Source: JANWVO01 sp037446555 (lineage in GTDB: Bacteria > Acidobacteriota > Terriglobia > Bryobacterales > Bryobacteraceae). Taken from it: a stretch of 64,000 nt of DNA. The notes under the pieces are model-generated. The model was not told the origin of the DNA and made no database searches. It saw nothing but the letters and a program-made list of their open reading frames with translations. Each line of letters opens with the position of its first letter. The stretch's first letter is position 1. The DNA lies in the NCBI GenBank assembly GCA_037446555.1, contig JBBIIK010000016.1, positions 1 through 64,000 on the forward strand, given 5' to 3'. The translations under genes were made by a program, and so were the position numbers. This document shows, piece after piece, positions 39,597-46,897 of this stretch.

Positions 39597-40619
39597 ATGA
39601 AGCGCCGCAGCTTTCTTGCCGCTGCACCGGCGGGTGCGGCCACGGTTCTGCAACCGGCGGGGCTTGTGAAACCGCGCGCACTGCGCCCCGGCGATACCGT
39701 CGGGCTGGTCACGCCTTCCACCTATGTCTCCGATCCGGACCGACTGTGGCTGGCGCAGCAAACCATCGAGGGGCTGGGGCTGCGGTGCAGGATGGGACGC
39801 TCCGTGGGGCGCAGGGAAGGCTATCTCGGGGGCACGATCCGCGAGCGCGTCGAGGATCTGCATGCGATGGTTGCTGACCCTGAAGTGAAAGGCGTCTTCT
39901 GCATCCGGGGCGGCTACGGCGCGGCGATGCTGCTGGACTCGCTGGACTACGCGCTGATCCGAAAGAACCCGAAGGTCCTGCTGGGCTACTCCGACATCAC
40001 GGCGCTGCACCTGGCGGTGCACCGCCTGGCGGGGATGGTGACGTTCCATGGCCCGGTGGTGCTGAGCGGGCTGACGGACTGGACACTGGAACATCTCCGC
40101 CGGGCTTTGTTTGAAACAAAACCTTTGGGAAAACTCTCCAACCCGCCCGAGCCGCGGCCCATCCGCCCGAGGCATCCATGGCGAGCGGTGCGCCCGGGCA
40201 GGGCGCGCGGACCTCTGGTGGGCGGCAACCTTACGCTGGTCTCGACGACGCTCGGTACGCCATACGAGATTCAGACCGAGGGAAGGATTCTGTTCCTCGA
40301 GGATGTGGGCGAGGAGCCCTACAGCATCGACCGGATGCTGACGCACCTGCGCCTGGCAGGCAAGTTCCGCGCCATCCGCGGGCTCGTCTGGGGCGAGTGT
40401 GCGGCGTGCCGCCCGCGCGAGTTCCAGCCGGGGTTCGAGTCGACCTTTTCGACCGGGGAGGTGGTGCAGAACATCCTCGGATCGCTGGACGTGCCTGTGT
40501 TGACCGGGCTGGTGATCGGCCACACGGACGATCAACTGACCCTGCCGCTGGGCGTCGAGGCGGAGCTCGACGCCGAAGCGGGAACGCTGACCATTCTGGA
40601 GTCCGCCCTGGTGGAGTGA
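39597..40619 (+). CDS. LD-carboxypeptidase (peptidase S66)
   Basis: This serine peptidase removes the terminal D-Ala from murein tetrapeptides (L,D bond) during peptidoglycan recycling. GDTVGLVTPST at the start, the nucleophile block LLGYSDITALHL, the Glu region FLEDVGEEPYSIDRML and the His block VIGHTDDQLTLPLG give the Ser-Glu-His triad. The N-terminus MKRRSFLAAAPAGA is Tat-like, suggesting periplasmic action. ATG 39597 is chosen to place the twin arginines; ATG 39591 is equally possible. It is 340 residues long. Confidence 0.9.
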   Translation: MKRRSFLAAAPAGAATVLQPAGLVKPRALRPGDTVGLVTPSTYVSDPDRLWLAQQTIEGLGLRCRMGRSVGRREGYLGGTIRERVEDLHAMVADPEVKGVFCIRGGYGAAMLLDSLDYALIRKNPKVLLGYSDITALHLAVHRLAGMVTFHGPVVLSGLTDWTLEHLRRALFETKPLGKLSNPPEPRPIRPRHPWRAVRPGRARGPLVGGNLTLVSTTLGTPYEIQTEGRILFLEDVGEEPYSIDRMLTHLRLAGKFRAIRGLVWGECAACRPREFQPGFESTFSTGEVVQNILGSLDVPVLTGLVIGHTDDQLTLPLGVEAELDAEAGTLTILESALVE

Positions 40620-40624
40620 CACTC

Positions 40625-41449
40625 ATGCGATACGTTCTGTTTTTTCTTCTCTTGCCCGCATTGGCGGCGCAGAGCCCGCGCACGGAACTGTTGTGGCCGG
40701 AGGGTGCGCCCGGCGCCGTCGGCAACGAGGACGCGGACAAGCCCTCTCTGACCCACTATCCGGCAGTGCAGCCCAACGGCGCCGCTGTGCTCGTCTGTCC
40801 GGGCGGTGGCTATGTGAACCTCGCTATGGACCATGAAGGGCGCCAGGTTGCCGAATGGTTCAACTCGCTCGGCATCACCGCCTTCGTGCTGAAGTACCGG
40901 CTGGCGCCGCGCTACCGGCACCCGGCGATGATCGAGGACGCGCGCCGCGCCATGCGCATGATCCGGTCGCGCGCGAAGGAGTTCGGCGTCGATCCGGCGC
41001 GCATCGGCGTGATGGGCTTCAGCGCGGGCGGGCATCTGGCCTCGACGCTGTCGAACCTTTTCCAGGAAGGCGAACGGCCGGACTTCGCCATCCTTTGCTA
41101 TCCGGTGATCAGTTTTACCACCCGCTACACGCACAGCGGCTCCATGCGGGCGCTGCTGGGGGATCCGCCCGATCCGGCGCTGGTATGGGAGCTTTCCAAC
41201 GAGCTGCGCGTGTCTTCTCAGACCCCGCCGACGTTCCTGTTCCACACAAACGCCGATACGGGCGTGCCGCCGGAGAACAGCATTCTCTATTACCTCGCTC
41301 TGCGGCGCGCCGGCGTCCCGGCCGAACTGCACATTTACCAGGAAGGGCGCCATGGCGTGGGGCTGGCGCCGAAGGACCCGGTGCTGTCGACATGGCCGGC
41401 GCGCCTGAAGGACTGGCTCGCCGTGCGCGGCATCATTCCGGCGCAGTAA
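40625..41449 (+). CDS. Secreted alpha/beta hydrolase, carbohydrate-esterase-like
   Basis: This is an exported esterase-like enzyme of 274 residues with a signal peptide (MRYVLFFLLLPALAAQ). It shows the oxyanion motif LVCPGGGYVNLA, the nucleophile elbow GFSAGGHLA and the late Asp and His regions (NADTGVPPENS, EGRHGVGL). The subgroup (BD-FAE/acetyl-xylan-esterase-like) often removes acyl groups from plant polysaccharides. ATG 40625 lies five bases after the LD-carboxypeptidase stop, so the two are probably one transcript, although their functions are not obviously linked. Confidence 0.85.
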   Translation: MRYVLFFLLLPALAAQSPRTELLWPEGAPGAVGNEDADKPSLTHYPAVQPNGAAVLVCPGGGYVNLAMDHEGRQVAEWFNSLGITAFVLKYRLAPRYRHPAMIEDARRAMRMIRSRAKEFGVDPARIGVMGFSAGGHLASTLSNLFQEGERPDFAILCYPVISFTTRYTHSGSMRALLGDPPDPALVWELSNELRVSSQTPPTFLFHTNADTGVPPENSILYYLALRRAGVPAELHIYQEGRHGVGLAPKDPVLSTWPARLKDWLAVRGIIPAQ

Positions 41450-41483
41450 CCGCACAGCGATGGGCGGCGTCTCACCAGCGGCG

Positions 41484-42503
41484 ATGAATGGCCGCGCCGC
41501 GCTCCTGATCCTTGTGCTGGCGCCGCTTTCCGCGCAGCAGCAGCCCGAGCCTCCACCTGACCCCGGCAGGCCAGTGCTCCGCCGTGGCGGCGCAGCGCAG
41601 AAACGGGAACCCGTGGCCGCGCCCGAGGACCGCCGCCCCGCGCAGGGTCCCTATCGCGAAGCAGTGATCGATGAGGAGGGCCGCACCGAGAAGGTGCTGG
41701 CGGGCGAGGAGTCCGCCGGGCCTGAAGATCTGCTGATACGGGCGCACGAAGCTGCCGCCGAATTCAACGAGAAGCTGCCGAGCTTCATCTGTGATCAGTT
41801 CGTCAGCCGCTACGAGAGCAAGACGCTTCAGCCCAAGTGGAAGCTGCAGGACCGGGTGCAACTCGAACTCGCCTACACGAAGGGCAAGGAGGAGTACCGC
41901 AACATCCGGATCAACGGCAGGCCGCTGAAGAAGGGGAGCCCGGAGGATTCGGGCTCGTGGTCCACTGGAGACTTCGGCTCAACGCTGGCGAGCATTTTCG
42001 CCTCAACGCGCCCCGGGGATTTCCGGCTGCGGGGCGATTCCGATGCTGCAGGCTTGAAGGCCAAAGTCTTCGATTTTTCCGTGCCGAAAGAGCGGTCGCA
42101 ATGGACCATCCGCTACGGCTACGCGGTAAAGCCGGCGCATGAGGGCGCGCTGTGGATCGATCCGGAGTCGGCGCGCGTGCTGCGGATCGAGATGAGTTCG
42201 CGGCGCCTGCCCACGAACTACGAGATCGACAAGGTGGAAATGACGGTCGACTACGGCTGGGTGGACATCTCCGGAACGCGCTACCTCCTCCCCGTGCGGA
42301 GCGAGAATCTGGCATGCTACCGCGGCACGTTCACCTGCACGCGGAACGAGATCGAGTTCAAGAACTACCGCAAGTTCCAGGTGGAGTCGCAGGTGCTCCA
42401 GGTGGAGAGCGAGATCACGTTCCCCGAGGCGGAGGACGACAAACCGAAACCGAAGACCGTGCCGCCGTCGATCACGCCGGAGCCGCCGAAGAAAAAGCGC
42501 TGA
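41484..42503 (+). CDS. Secreted protein of unknown function
   Basis: This is an exported protein of 339 residues. After the signal peptide (MNGRAALLILVLAPLSAQ) comes a Pro/Arg-rich low-complexity stretch of about 50 residues, then a folded domain with alternating beta strands (FICDQFVSRYESKTLQPKW, EEYRNIRINGRPL, ALWIDPESARVLRIEM), and a Lys/Pro-rich tail. The repeated strand pattern and WIDPES motif recall the LolA/outer-membrane lipoprotein-carrier-like fold common in acidobacterial secreted proteins, but I cannot assign a role. ATG 41460 is an alternative start; neither has a clear ribosome site. Confidence 0.65.
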   Translation: MNGRAALLILVLAPLSAQQQPEPPPDPGRPVLRRGGAAQKREPVAAPEDRRPAQGPYREAVIDEEGRTEKVLAGEESAGPEDLLIRAHEAAAEFNEKLPSFICDQFVSRYESKTLQPKWKLQDRVQLELAYTKGKEEYRNIRINGRPLKKGSPEDSGSWSTGDFGSTLASIFASTRPGDFRLRGDSDAAGLKAKVFDFSVPKERSQWTIRYGYAVKPAHEGALWIDPESARVLRIEMSSRRLPTNYEIDKVEMTVDYGWVDISGTRYLLPVRSENLACYRGTFTCTRNEIEFKNYRKFQVESQVLQVESEITFPEAEDDKPKPKTVPPSITPEPPKKKR

Positions 42504-42579
42504 AGAGCGGGATTCCCGGCGGCCCGAAATTTCTTCTCGAAATGTGGAAACCGCGCGGCCCCGGCGCGCGCTTTCTGGA

Positions 42580-42597
42580 TTGAAGCGCAAGCTTCAA
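42580..42597. repeat. GNRA-capped hairpin before the SAM riboswitch
   Basis: TTGAAGC (42580-42586) and GCTTCAA (42591-42597) form a perfect 7-bp stem closed by GCAA. It ends three bases before P1 of the riboswitch. No T-run follows, so it is not a classic terminator. It may be a transcript-end structure of the upstream gene or a protective 5' hairpin of the riboswitch RNA. Confidence 0.5.
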
Positions 42598-42599
42598 AA

Positions 42600-42699
42600 C
42601 ACATCGAGAGTGGCGCGAGGGAACTGACCCGCTGACCGCCCGGCAACCTGGCTTCAGCCGCCAAGGTGCCAAAGTCAGCCCGGCAACGGGAACGATGTG
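42600..42699 (+). promoter_or_regulatory. SAM-I (S-box) riboswitch aptamer
   Basis: All elements of a SAM-I aptamer can be drawn. P1 pairs CACATCG (42600-42606) with CGATGTG (42693-42699). P2 pairs GGCG (42612-42615) with CGCC (42637-42640) and GGG (42619-42621) with CCC (42628-42630). P3 pairs GGCAACC (42642-42648) with GGTGCC (42665-42670). P4 is CCCG-GCAA-CGGG (42679-42690). The diagnostic pseudoknot joins CTGAC in the P2 loop (42624-42628) to GTCAG in J3/4 (42674-42678), perfectly. GAGGGA, CCCGCTGA and GGCAACC match the conserved core. It lies on the same strand, 81 bases before the AAA+ ATPase gene. Confidence 0.93.
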
Positions 42700-42753
42700 G
42701 CGCGAACCGGCGCAATCAAGGCTGCCCGCCGCATTATCCCTCTCCCTGCAGGA

Positions 42754-42772
42754 TCCTTCGCGCCCGAAGGAG
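42754..42772 (+). promoter_or_regulatory. Ribosome-site-sequestering hairpin (expression platform)
   Basis: TCCTTCG (42754-42760) pairs perfectly with CGAAGGA (42765-42771) around a CGCC loop. The 3' arm contains the Shine-Dalgarno sequence AAGGAG (42767-42772), eight bases before ATG 42781. Since there is no T-run, this would control translation rather than transcription: ligand-bound aptamer leaves the hairpin free to hide the site. Confidence 0.7.
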
Positions 42773-42780
42773 CGTGAAGG

Positions 42781-44310
42781 ATGAGCCAACCGACTGCACA
42801 AGCACCTGCGAAGACAGCAAAGCCCCCGCGGAAAGCGCCGAAGAACGCCGCTGCTGCCGCACAGCCGCCCGCCCCCGCCACCGAGGCGCCTGAACCGGAA
42901 CTGGGAGAAGTCCTGCCTGCGCTGGGCCTGTATGGCCTGGCCGGAGTGGAGCCGGTGATCCTGGCGTCGCTGGTGACCGAGGACCCGCTGCTGTTGATCG
43001 GGCCGTACGGCACGGGCAAGTCGATGCTGCTGGAGCGGCTGGCCGAGGCGCTGGGGCGTTGTTACCGCCACTACAATGCCAGCCTGATCTGTTTTGACGA
43101 TCTGATCGGCTTTCCTGTGCCCGACAAGGAAACGACGGAGCTCAAATATCTGCAAACTCCGGCCACCATCTGGGAGGCGGAGGCAGTCTTCTTCGACGAG
43201 GTTTCCCGCTGCAAGCCGGACGTGCAGAACAAGCTGTTCTGCATCATTCACGAGCGCAAGGTGCAGGGGATGGCGCTGAACAGGCTGCGCTACCGCTGGT
43301 CGGCGATGAACCCGCCCTCGCAGCCTGGCGGCGGGGAGGATTACCGCGGGTCAGAGCCGCTGGATGCCGCGCTGGCAGACCGCTACGCCTTCCTGGTGGA
43401 GATCCCGGACTGGTTCGCCCTGGATGCGTCGGCCCAGAAGCAGCTGCTGGAGTGCGGCGATCAGCCGCCCGCCCCTGACGCGCCCGATCATCTGAGGAGC
43501 GTGGTGAAGGAGGCGCGCTTGGTCTGGAACCGGCTGGCGGGGCAGCTCAAGCCGCTGCTGTCGGAATATCTGCGCTATCTGATGGTGCTGTTGCGCGAGG
43601 CGGGAGTCGCGCTGAGCGGGCGCCGGCTGGTGATGATGATGCGGAACATTCCCGCCGTGCACGCGGTGCGCCTGGTGCTGGGCAACGGCACCGCGGGGCT
43701 GGAGGAATCCGTCCGGTTGGCGGTGCGGTTTCCCTGTCCGGGCTTGGCCGAGGGCAAGGTGCTGGATCAGGCCAAGATCAGCGCAGCCCACCGGGAAGCC
43801 TGGCGGGGGGCGAGCACAGGAAGCGCCGAAGAGCTGATCCGGATCTTCTCGCTCCGAAGCCCCGTGGAGCGGGCTGTGGTCGCGGCACACTCGGAGAAGC
43901 TGGACCGGATGCAGCGTTCCATCATTGTGGCCGACTGCATGCAGTTCATGCCGCTCGGAGCGCGCCACGCCCTATCGTTCCACCTGGTGGAAAGCGGGCA
44001 GGCCGCCGAACTTGTGGGCGCAGTGGCCGAGCAGGTCGCGGAAGACTATGCGCTCGCGGCGATTCCTTCCCGGGGCTCTTTTTCGATCTACGACGACCAG
44101 CGCGCGGGCGAGGAAGTGCTGCGAAAACTCGAGACCCTCGATTCGGACACTCCGTCGGCGCTGGCGCTGCAGCAGCTGCTCGCGGCCCTCTTTGCGCGCG
44201 GCAGGATCGGGCAGCCGTCAGAGGTGGACACGATCTGCGCGGACTGGACGTCCACGCTGGACAGGATTGCCCGTCTGAAGCAGCGCCCGCTTGCGAAGGC
44301 GCAGGGCTAG
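42781..44310 (+). CDS. MoxR-type AAA+ ATPase under SAM riboswitch
   Basis: This is a 509-residue AAA+ ATPase. After an Ala/Pro-rich N-terminal tail (about 45 residues) come Walker A GPYGTGKSM (from about residue 74), a substrate-loop block FDDLIGFPVPDKE, Walker B AVFFDEVSR with Asp139-Glu140, sensor 1 WSAMNPP and an arginine-finger region LDAALADRYAFL. This is the MoxR/RavA layout, followed by about 250 helical residues of unknown role. MoxR ATPases act with VWA proteins as chaperones that insert metals or cofactors or remodel enzymes; a VWA partner is encoded downstream. Translation is predicted to fall when SAM is high. Confidence 0.88.
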   Translation: MSQPTAQAPAKTAKPPRKAPKNAAAAAQPPAPATEAPEPELGEVLPALGLYGLAGVEPVILASLVTEDPLLLIGPYGTGKSMLLERLAEALGRCYRHYNASLICFDDLIGFPVPDKETTELKYLQTPATIWEAEAVFFDEVSRCKPDVQNKLFCIIHERKVQGMALNRLRYRWSAMNPPSQPGGGEDYRGSEPLDAALADRYAFLVEIPDWFALDASAQKQLLECGDQPPAPDAPDHLRSVVKEARLVWNRLAGQLKPLLSEYLRYLMVLLREAGVALSGRRLVMMMRNIPAVHAVRLVLGNGTAGLEESVRLAVRFPCPGLAEGKVLDQAKISAAHREAWRGASTGSAEELIRIFSLRSPVERAVVAAHSEKLDRMQRSIIVADCMQFMPLGARHALSFHLVESGQAAELVGAVAEQVAEDYALAAIPSRGSFSIYDDQRAGEEVLRKLETLDSDTPSALALQQLLAALFARGRIGQPSEVDTICADWTSTLDRIARLKQRPLAKAQG

Positions 44311-44323
44311 AGGGGAGGAAGGC

Positions 44324-44728
44324 ATGCGAATCCCGAAACGGGTGTATTGCCTGACGCTGGTCGGACAGCCGCTGGTGCGCCGATTCATCCTGAAGGCGCC
44401 CCATTTGTGGCCCGTCGGGGCCTCGCCCATCACCATGATCAGCAAGCTGGACGGCAAGCAGTGGCAGGGGTCGGCCGATGCGGCCGCGGAGGAGCTGGTC
44501 AAGCGGATTGAAGCCAAAGCGGCCGAGCTGGACTGGCCGCCCCTGGCCATCTGGACCACGAGCGGCGCCGTGCATGACCCGGTGACCGACGACCCGCTCA
44601 CCTGGTGCGTGGCGACGAGCAAGCGCGTGGGCTCGATGGTGCTGTTGCACAAGCCGCCCAATGTGGAATGGCTCCGTCTGAACGAAGACCTTGTGTTGAA
44701 TTTTCCGTTGCGGAGGGTCTGCGGATGA
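44324..44728 (+). CDS. Unknown protein in the SAM-riboswitch cassette
   Basis: I do not recognise this 134-residue protein. ATG 44324 follows AGGGGAGGAAGG, a very strong ribosome site, and its stop overlaps the next start (ATGA), so expression is tied to the cassette. It begins with a beta-rich stretch (KRVYCLTLVGQPLVRRFIL), has a helix ADAAAEELVKRIEAKAAELD and ends in strands (WLRLNEDLVLNFPLRRV). It contains two cysteines. There is no signal peptide or membrane segment, so it is cytoplasmic. It may be an adaptor between the ATPase and its client; that is inference from position. Confidence 0.75.
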   Translation: MRIPKRVYCLTLVGQPLVRRFILKAPHLWPVGASPITMISKLDGKQWQGSADAAAEELVKRIEAKAAELDWPPLAIWTTSGAVHDPVTDDPLTWCVATSKRVGSMVLLHKPPNVEWLRLNEDLVLNFPLRRVCG

Positions 44729-45300
44729 TCCATCTCGAAAAGATTTTTGATGCCTTCCCAGCGCGCAGCTACGAAATCAGCGGAATCATGCGGCTCCTGG
44801 AGATTGCGGAATCGAGGGCGGTTCCTACAGCCTGCATCCAATCCCAGCTGTCGCCGCGGATCCTCGTCAATCCCGATTTTGTGAAGAAATACGCGCCGAC
44901 GCCGGAACGACAGGTGGCGCTGCTGTTGCACGAGAGCCTGCATCTGCTACTGGGCCACCAGAGCAGGCCCATCAGCCGGCTGGAGAACTTCATCTTCGAC
45001 GCGGTGATCAACTCGATGATCACCCGTTCCACGGCGAGCCCCGCATACTGGTCGCTGTTTACGAGCGTCTATTCCGACCGCCGTTTCCCGGAATGCCTGC
45101 TGCGGCCGCCCTCCAACTACTTGCCGAAGGCCCCGGTCACACCGCCGCCAGCGATCCGCGGTCCGGAATTCACCGCAATTCGCGCAGCCTATCGGAACCT
45201 GTACAGCGAAATCGGCAGTGCCTATTCGGATTTGCGCAGGGCTTTGCTGGACTATGCCAAGAACCATCCCGGGTTCCTGGGGGGGAGTGCAAGACCCTGA
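44725..45300 (+). CDS. Metallopeptidase-like protein (HExxH)
   Basis: This 191-residue protein carries HESLH (His69-Glu70, His73) followed by LLLGH, the zinc-binding pattern of the putative metallopeptidase domain that elsewhere is joined to a VWA-like domain (DUF2201-type proteins). FIFDAVINSMITR is the helix that usually follows. A start overlapping the previous stop (ATGA) shows coupling. It ends just after a run of seven G (45279-45285). In the next frame the sequence continues into the VWA gene without a stop, so the two may be one protein. Confidence 0.8.
   Translation: MIHLEKIFDAFPARSYEISGIMRLLEIAESRAVPTACIQSQLSPRILVNPDFVKKYAPTPERQVALLLHESLHLLLGHQSRPISRLENFIFDAVINSMITRSTASPAYWSLFTSVYSDRRFPECLLRPPSNYLPKAPVTPPPAIRGPEFTAIRAAYRNLYSEIGSAYSDLRRALLDYAKNHPGFLGGSARP
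45279..45285 (+). other. G7 run at the metallopeptidase-VWA junction
   Basis: Seven consecutive G lie 13 bases before the metallopeptidase stop codon. Removing one G, or a +1 shift here, would read ...FLGGVQDPEASQGGG... straight into the VWA frame, using a hydrophilic linker whose 22 codons to 45352 end in G or C about 73% of the time. Possible explanations are transcriptional slippage, ribosomal frameshifting, a natural split or a homopolymer sequencing error. Confidence 0.6.
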
Positions 45301-45352
45301 GGCCTCGCAGGGCGGCGGCGCCGAGTCAGACCAGTCCGGTGAAACGGTCGGA

Positions 45353-46183
45353 GTGAGCGAAGCGGTCGTGCCAATGGACCGGGAGGAGGGCGAGGCGCGC
45401 GAGACCTCGATCGACGACGTGACGCTGCTCGGCAGCCATCCGGTCCCGCTTTGGGACTACATGAAGCTGAGTGGAGAACTGCAACTGGCGGCATTCCGGT
45501 TCTGGCGCGTGCTCGGGCACGCCCCTCACTCCCGGTGCGGGATCAGCGACAGCCATTACAGGGTCTCTGTGGAATTGCCGGGCATGACCCAGAACGAGAA
45601 CACGAGGAAACTGGTTCAGCTGATTACGAAGGTGGCCAAGTTCGGGATCCTGGAGGCAGCCCGGAAACACGATCTCGGAAAGCGGCCCATGCAGTCTGTC
45701 CTGCCGGCGCTGGACCGGCGCAGCAACGTGCTCCGATTCCTGGGTCTGGATCCGCTGCTGTACTTGCGGGAAACTCCGGTGCCGGATAAGCAGGGAATCG
45801 AGCCCGTGCACGTATATGTGGACGTCAGCGGAAGCATCTTCCTGTATGTCCCCAGTCTCTACCGGGCGGTGCTGAGCTGCGCCAACCTCGTGCATCCGCG
45901 CTTGCATCTCTTCTCCACCAGTGTTTCCTCGGTATCGCTGGAGGACATGGTCCGCGGCCGCGTGGAAACGACGGGTGGAACGGACATCGGGTGCGTGCTG
46001 CGGCATATGCATCGCTGGAATGTCCGGCGGGCGGTGATCCTGACCGACGGATACGTGGGCAAGCCAGAAGCGGAGTTATCCGAATTTCTCAAGCAGCGCC
46101 TCTTCGGCGTCGCGCTGACCCCGGATGGGTCGACCTGCGATGTGGAGGGATTCGCGCGATTCGTCACGCGCCTGGTGTTGTGA
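45353..46183 (+). CDS. VWA-domain protein of the SAM-riboswitch cassette
   Basis: The C-terminal half is a von Willebrand A domain with MIDAS sequence VYVDVSGSIF (DxSxS, Asp at 45821), a threonine loop TTGGTDIGCVL and a final ILTDGYVG strand (Asp). The N-terminal half (LLGSHPVPLWDYM, FRFWRVLGHAPHSR) is helical and unknown. I give GTG 45353 as the first usable start, but no good ribosome site precedes it or ATG 45374, and the frame is open upstream into the metallopeptidase gene, favouring a fused or frameshifted product. It is the likely partner of the AAA+ ATPase, binding clients through its metal site. Confidence 0.75.
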   Translation: MSEAVVPMDREEGEARETSIDDVTLLGSHPVPLWDYMKLSGELQLAAFRFWRVLGHAPHSRCGISDSHYRVSVELPGMTQNENTRKLVQLITKVAKFGILEAARKHDLGKRPMQSVLPALDRRSNVLRFLGLDPLLYLRETPVPDKQGIEPVHVYVDVSGSIFLYVPSLYRAVLSCANLVHPRLHLFSTSVSSVSLEDMVRGRVETTGGTDIGCVLRHMHRWNVRRAVILTDGYVGKPEAELSEFLKQRLFGVALTPDGSTCDVEGFARFVTRLVL

Positions 46184-46201
46184 GGCGCGAAACAGCGGGC
46201 C

Positions 46202-46831
46202 TCAGTGGCAGCAGCCGTCGCCCTTCAGGGCGAGCCAGCCCTCACGGGCGATGATGGGCGTCATGATGAGGCCCGCCACGGGATCGGCCCACCACCATCC
46301 GAGCGTGGCATTCAGGACCAGCCCGCCGAGCAGGATTGCGGACAGGTAGCTGCACAGAAGCGTCTGCTTGGCATCCGCGGCCATGGCGCCGCTGCCGATC
46401 TCCCGGCTGACAGCCTGTTTCTTGCGCGACAGCACGGGCATGATGGCCAGCGAGCAGCACGCCAGGAGGATGCCGGGGATGGAGCGTTCCGGCGCTTTCT
46501 GATGCAGGATTTTCTCGAGCGCCTCGTAGCCGACGTAGGCTGCCAGGACGAAGAATGAAATGCCGATGAGCCGCAGCGCGCGCCGCTCGAATTCTTCCCG
46601 GCGGTGGTGATCGTCGAGGCGCAGCCTCCAGAGCATGGTGGCGCCGGAGAGGCTCTCGATCACGGCGTCGACGCCGAAGCCGACCAGCGCGATGCTGCCC
46701 GCGATGAGGCCGGCGGTGATCGACACGGCGGCTTCGATCACGTTGTAGCTGAGCGTGATGTATTCGAGCCGCAAGCCCCTCTGTACCAGCGCCTGCCGCT
46801 CTGTCAGTCCGGCACCGATCATTACTTCCAT
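46202..46831 (-). CDS. Cation-efflux-type (CDF-like) membrane protein
   Basis: This is a 209-residue membrane protein with about five or six hydrophobic segments. GFGVDAVIESLSGATMLW and WWWADPVAGLIMTP resemble the paired metal-site helices of cation diffusion facilitators (Asp in each), and CSYLSAILLGGLVLNATLG lies between. It lacks the usual cytoplasmic C-terminal domain and ends in GDGCCH, which could bind metal. ATG 46831 is chosen; ATG 46822 is an alternative with GGAAG nearby. It converges on the VWA gene with 18 bases between. Possible substrates are Zn, Fe, Co or Mn. Confidence 0.75.
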   Translation of the reverse strand: MEVMIGAGLTERQALVQRGLRLEYITLSYNVIEAAVSITAGLIAGSIALVGFGVDAVIESLSGATMLWRLRLDDHHRREEFERRALRLIGISFFVLAAYVGYEALEKILHQKAPERSIPGILLACCSLAIMPVLSRKKQAVSREIGSGAMAADAKQTLLCSYLSAILLGGLVLNATLGWWWADPVAGLIMTPIIAREGWLALKGDGCCH

Positions 46832-46897
46832 TCTCAAACAACCGGGGCGCGGCGCGGAAAATCACACCCCGCTATCCTGAGAAAGAAAGGCTCACCC

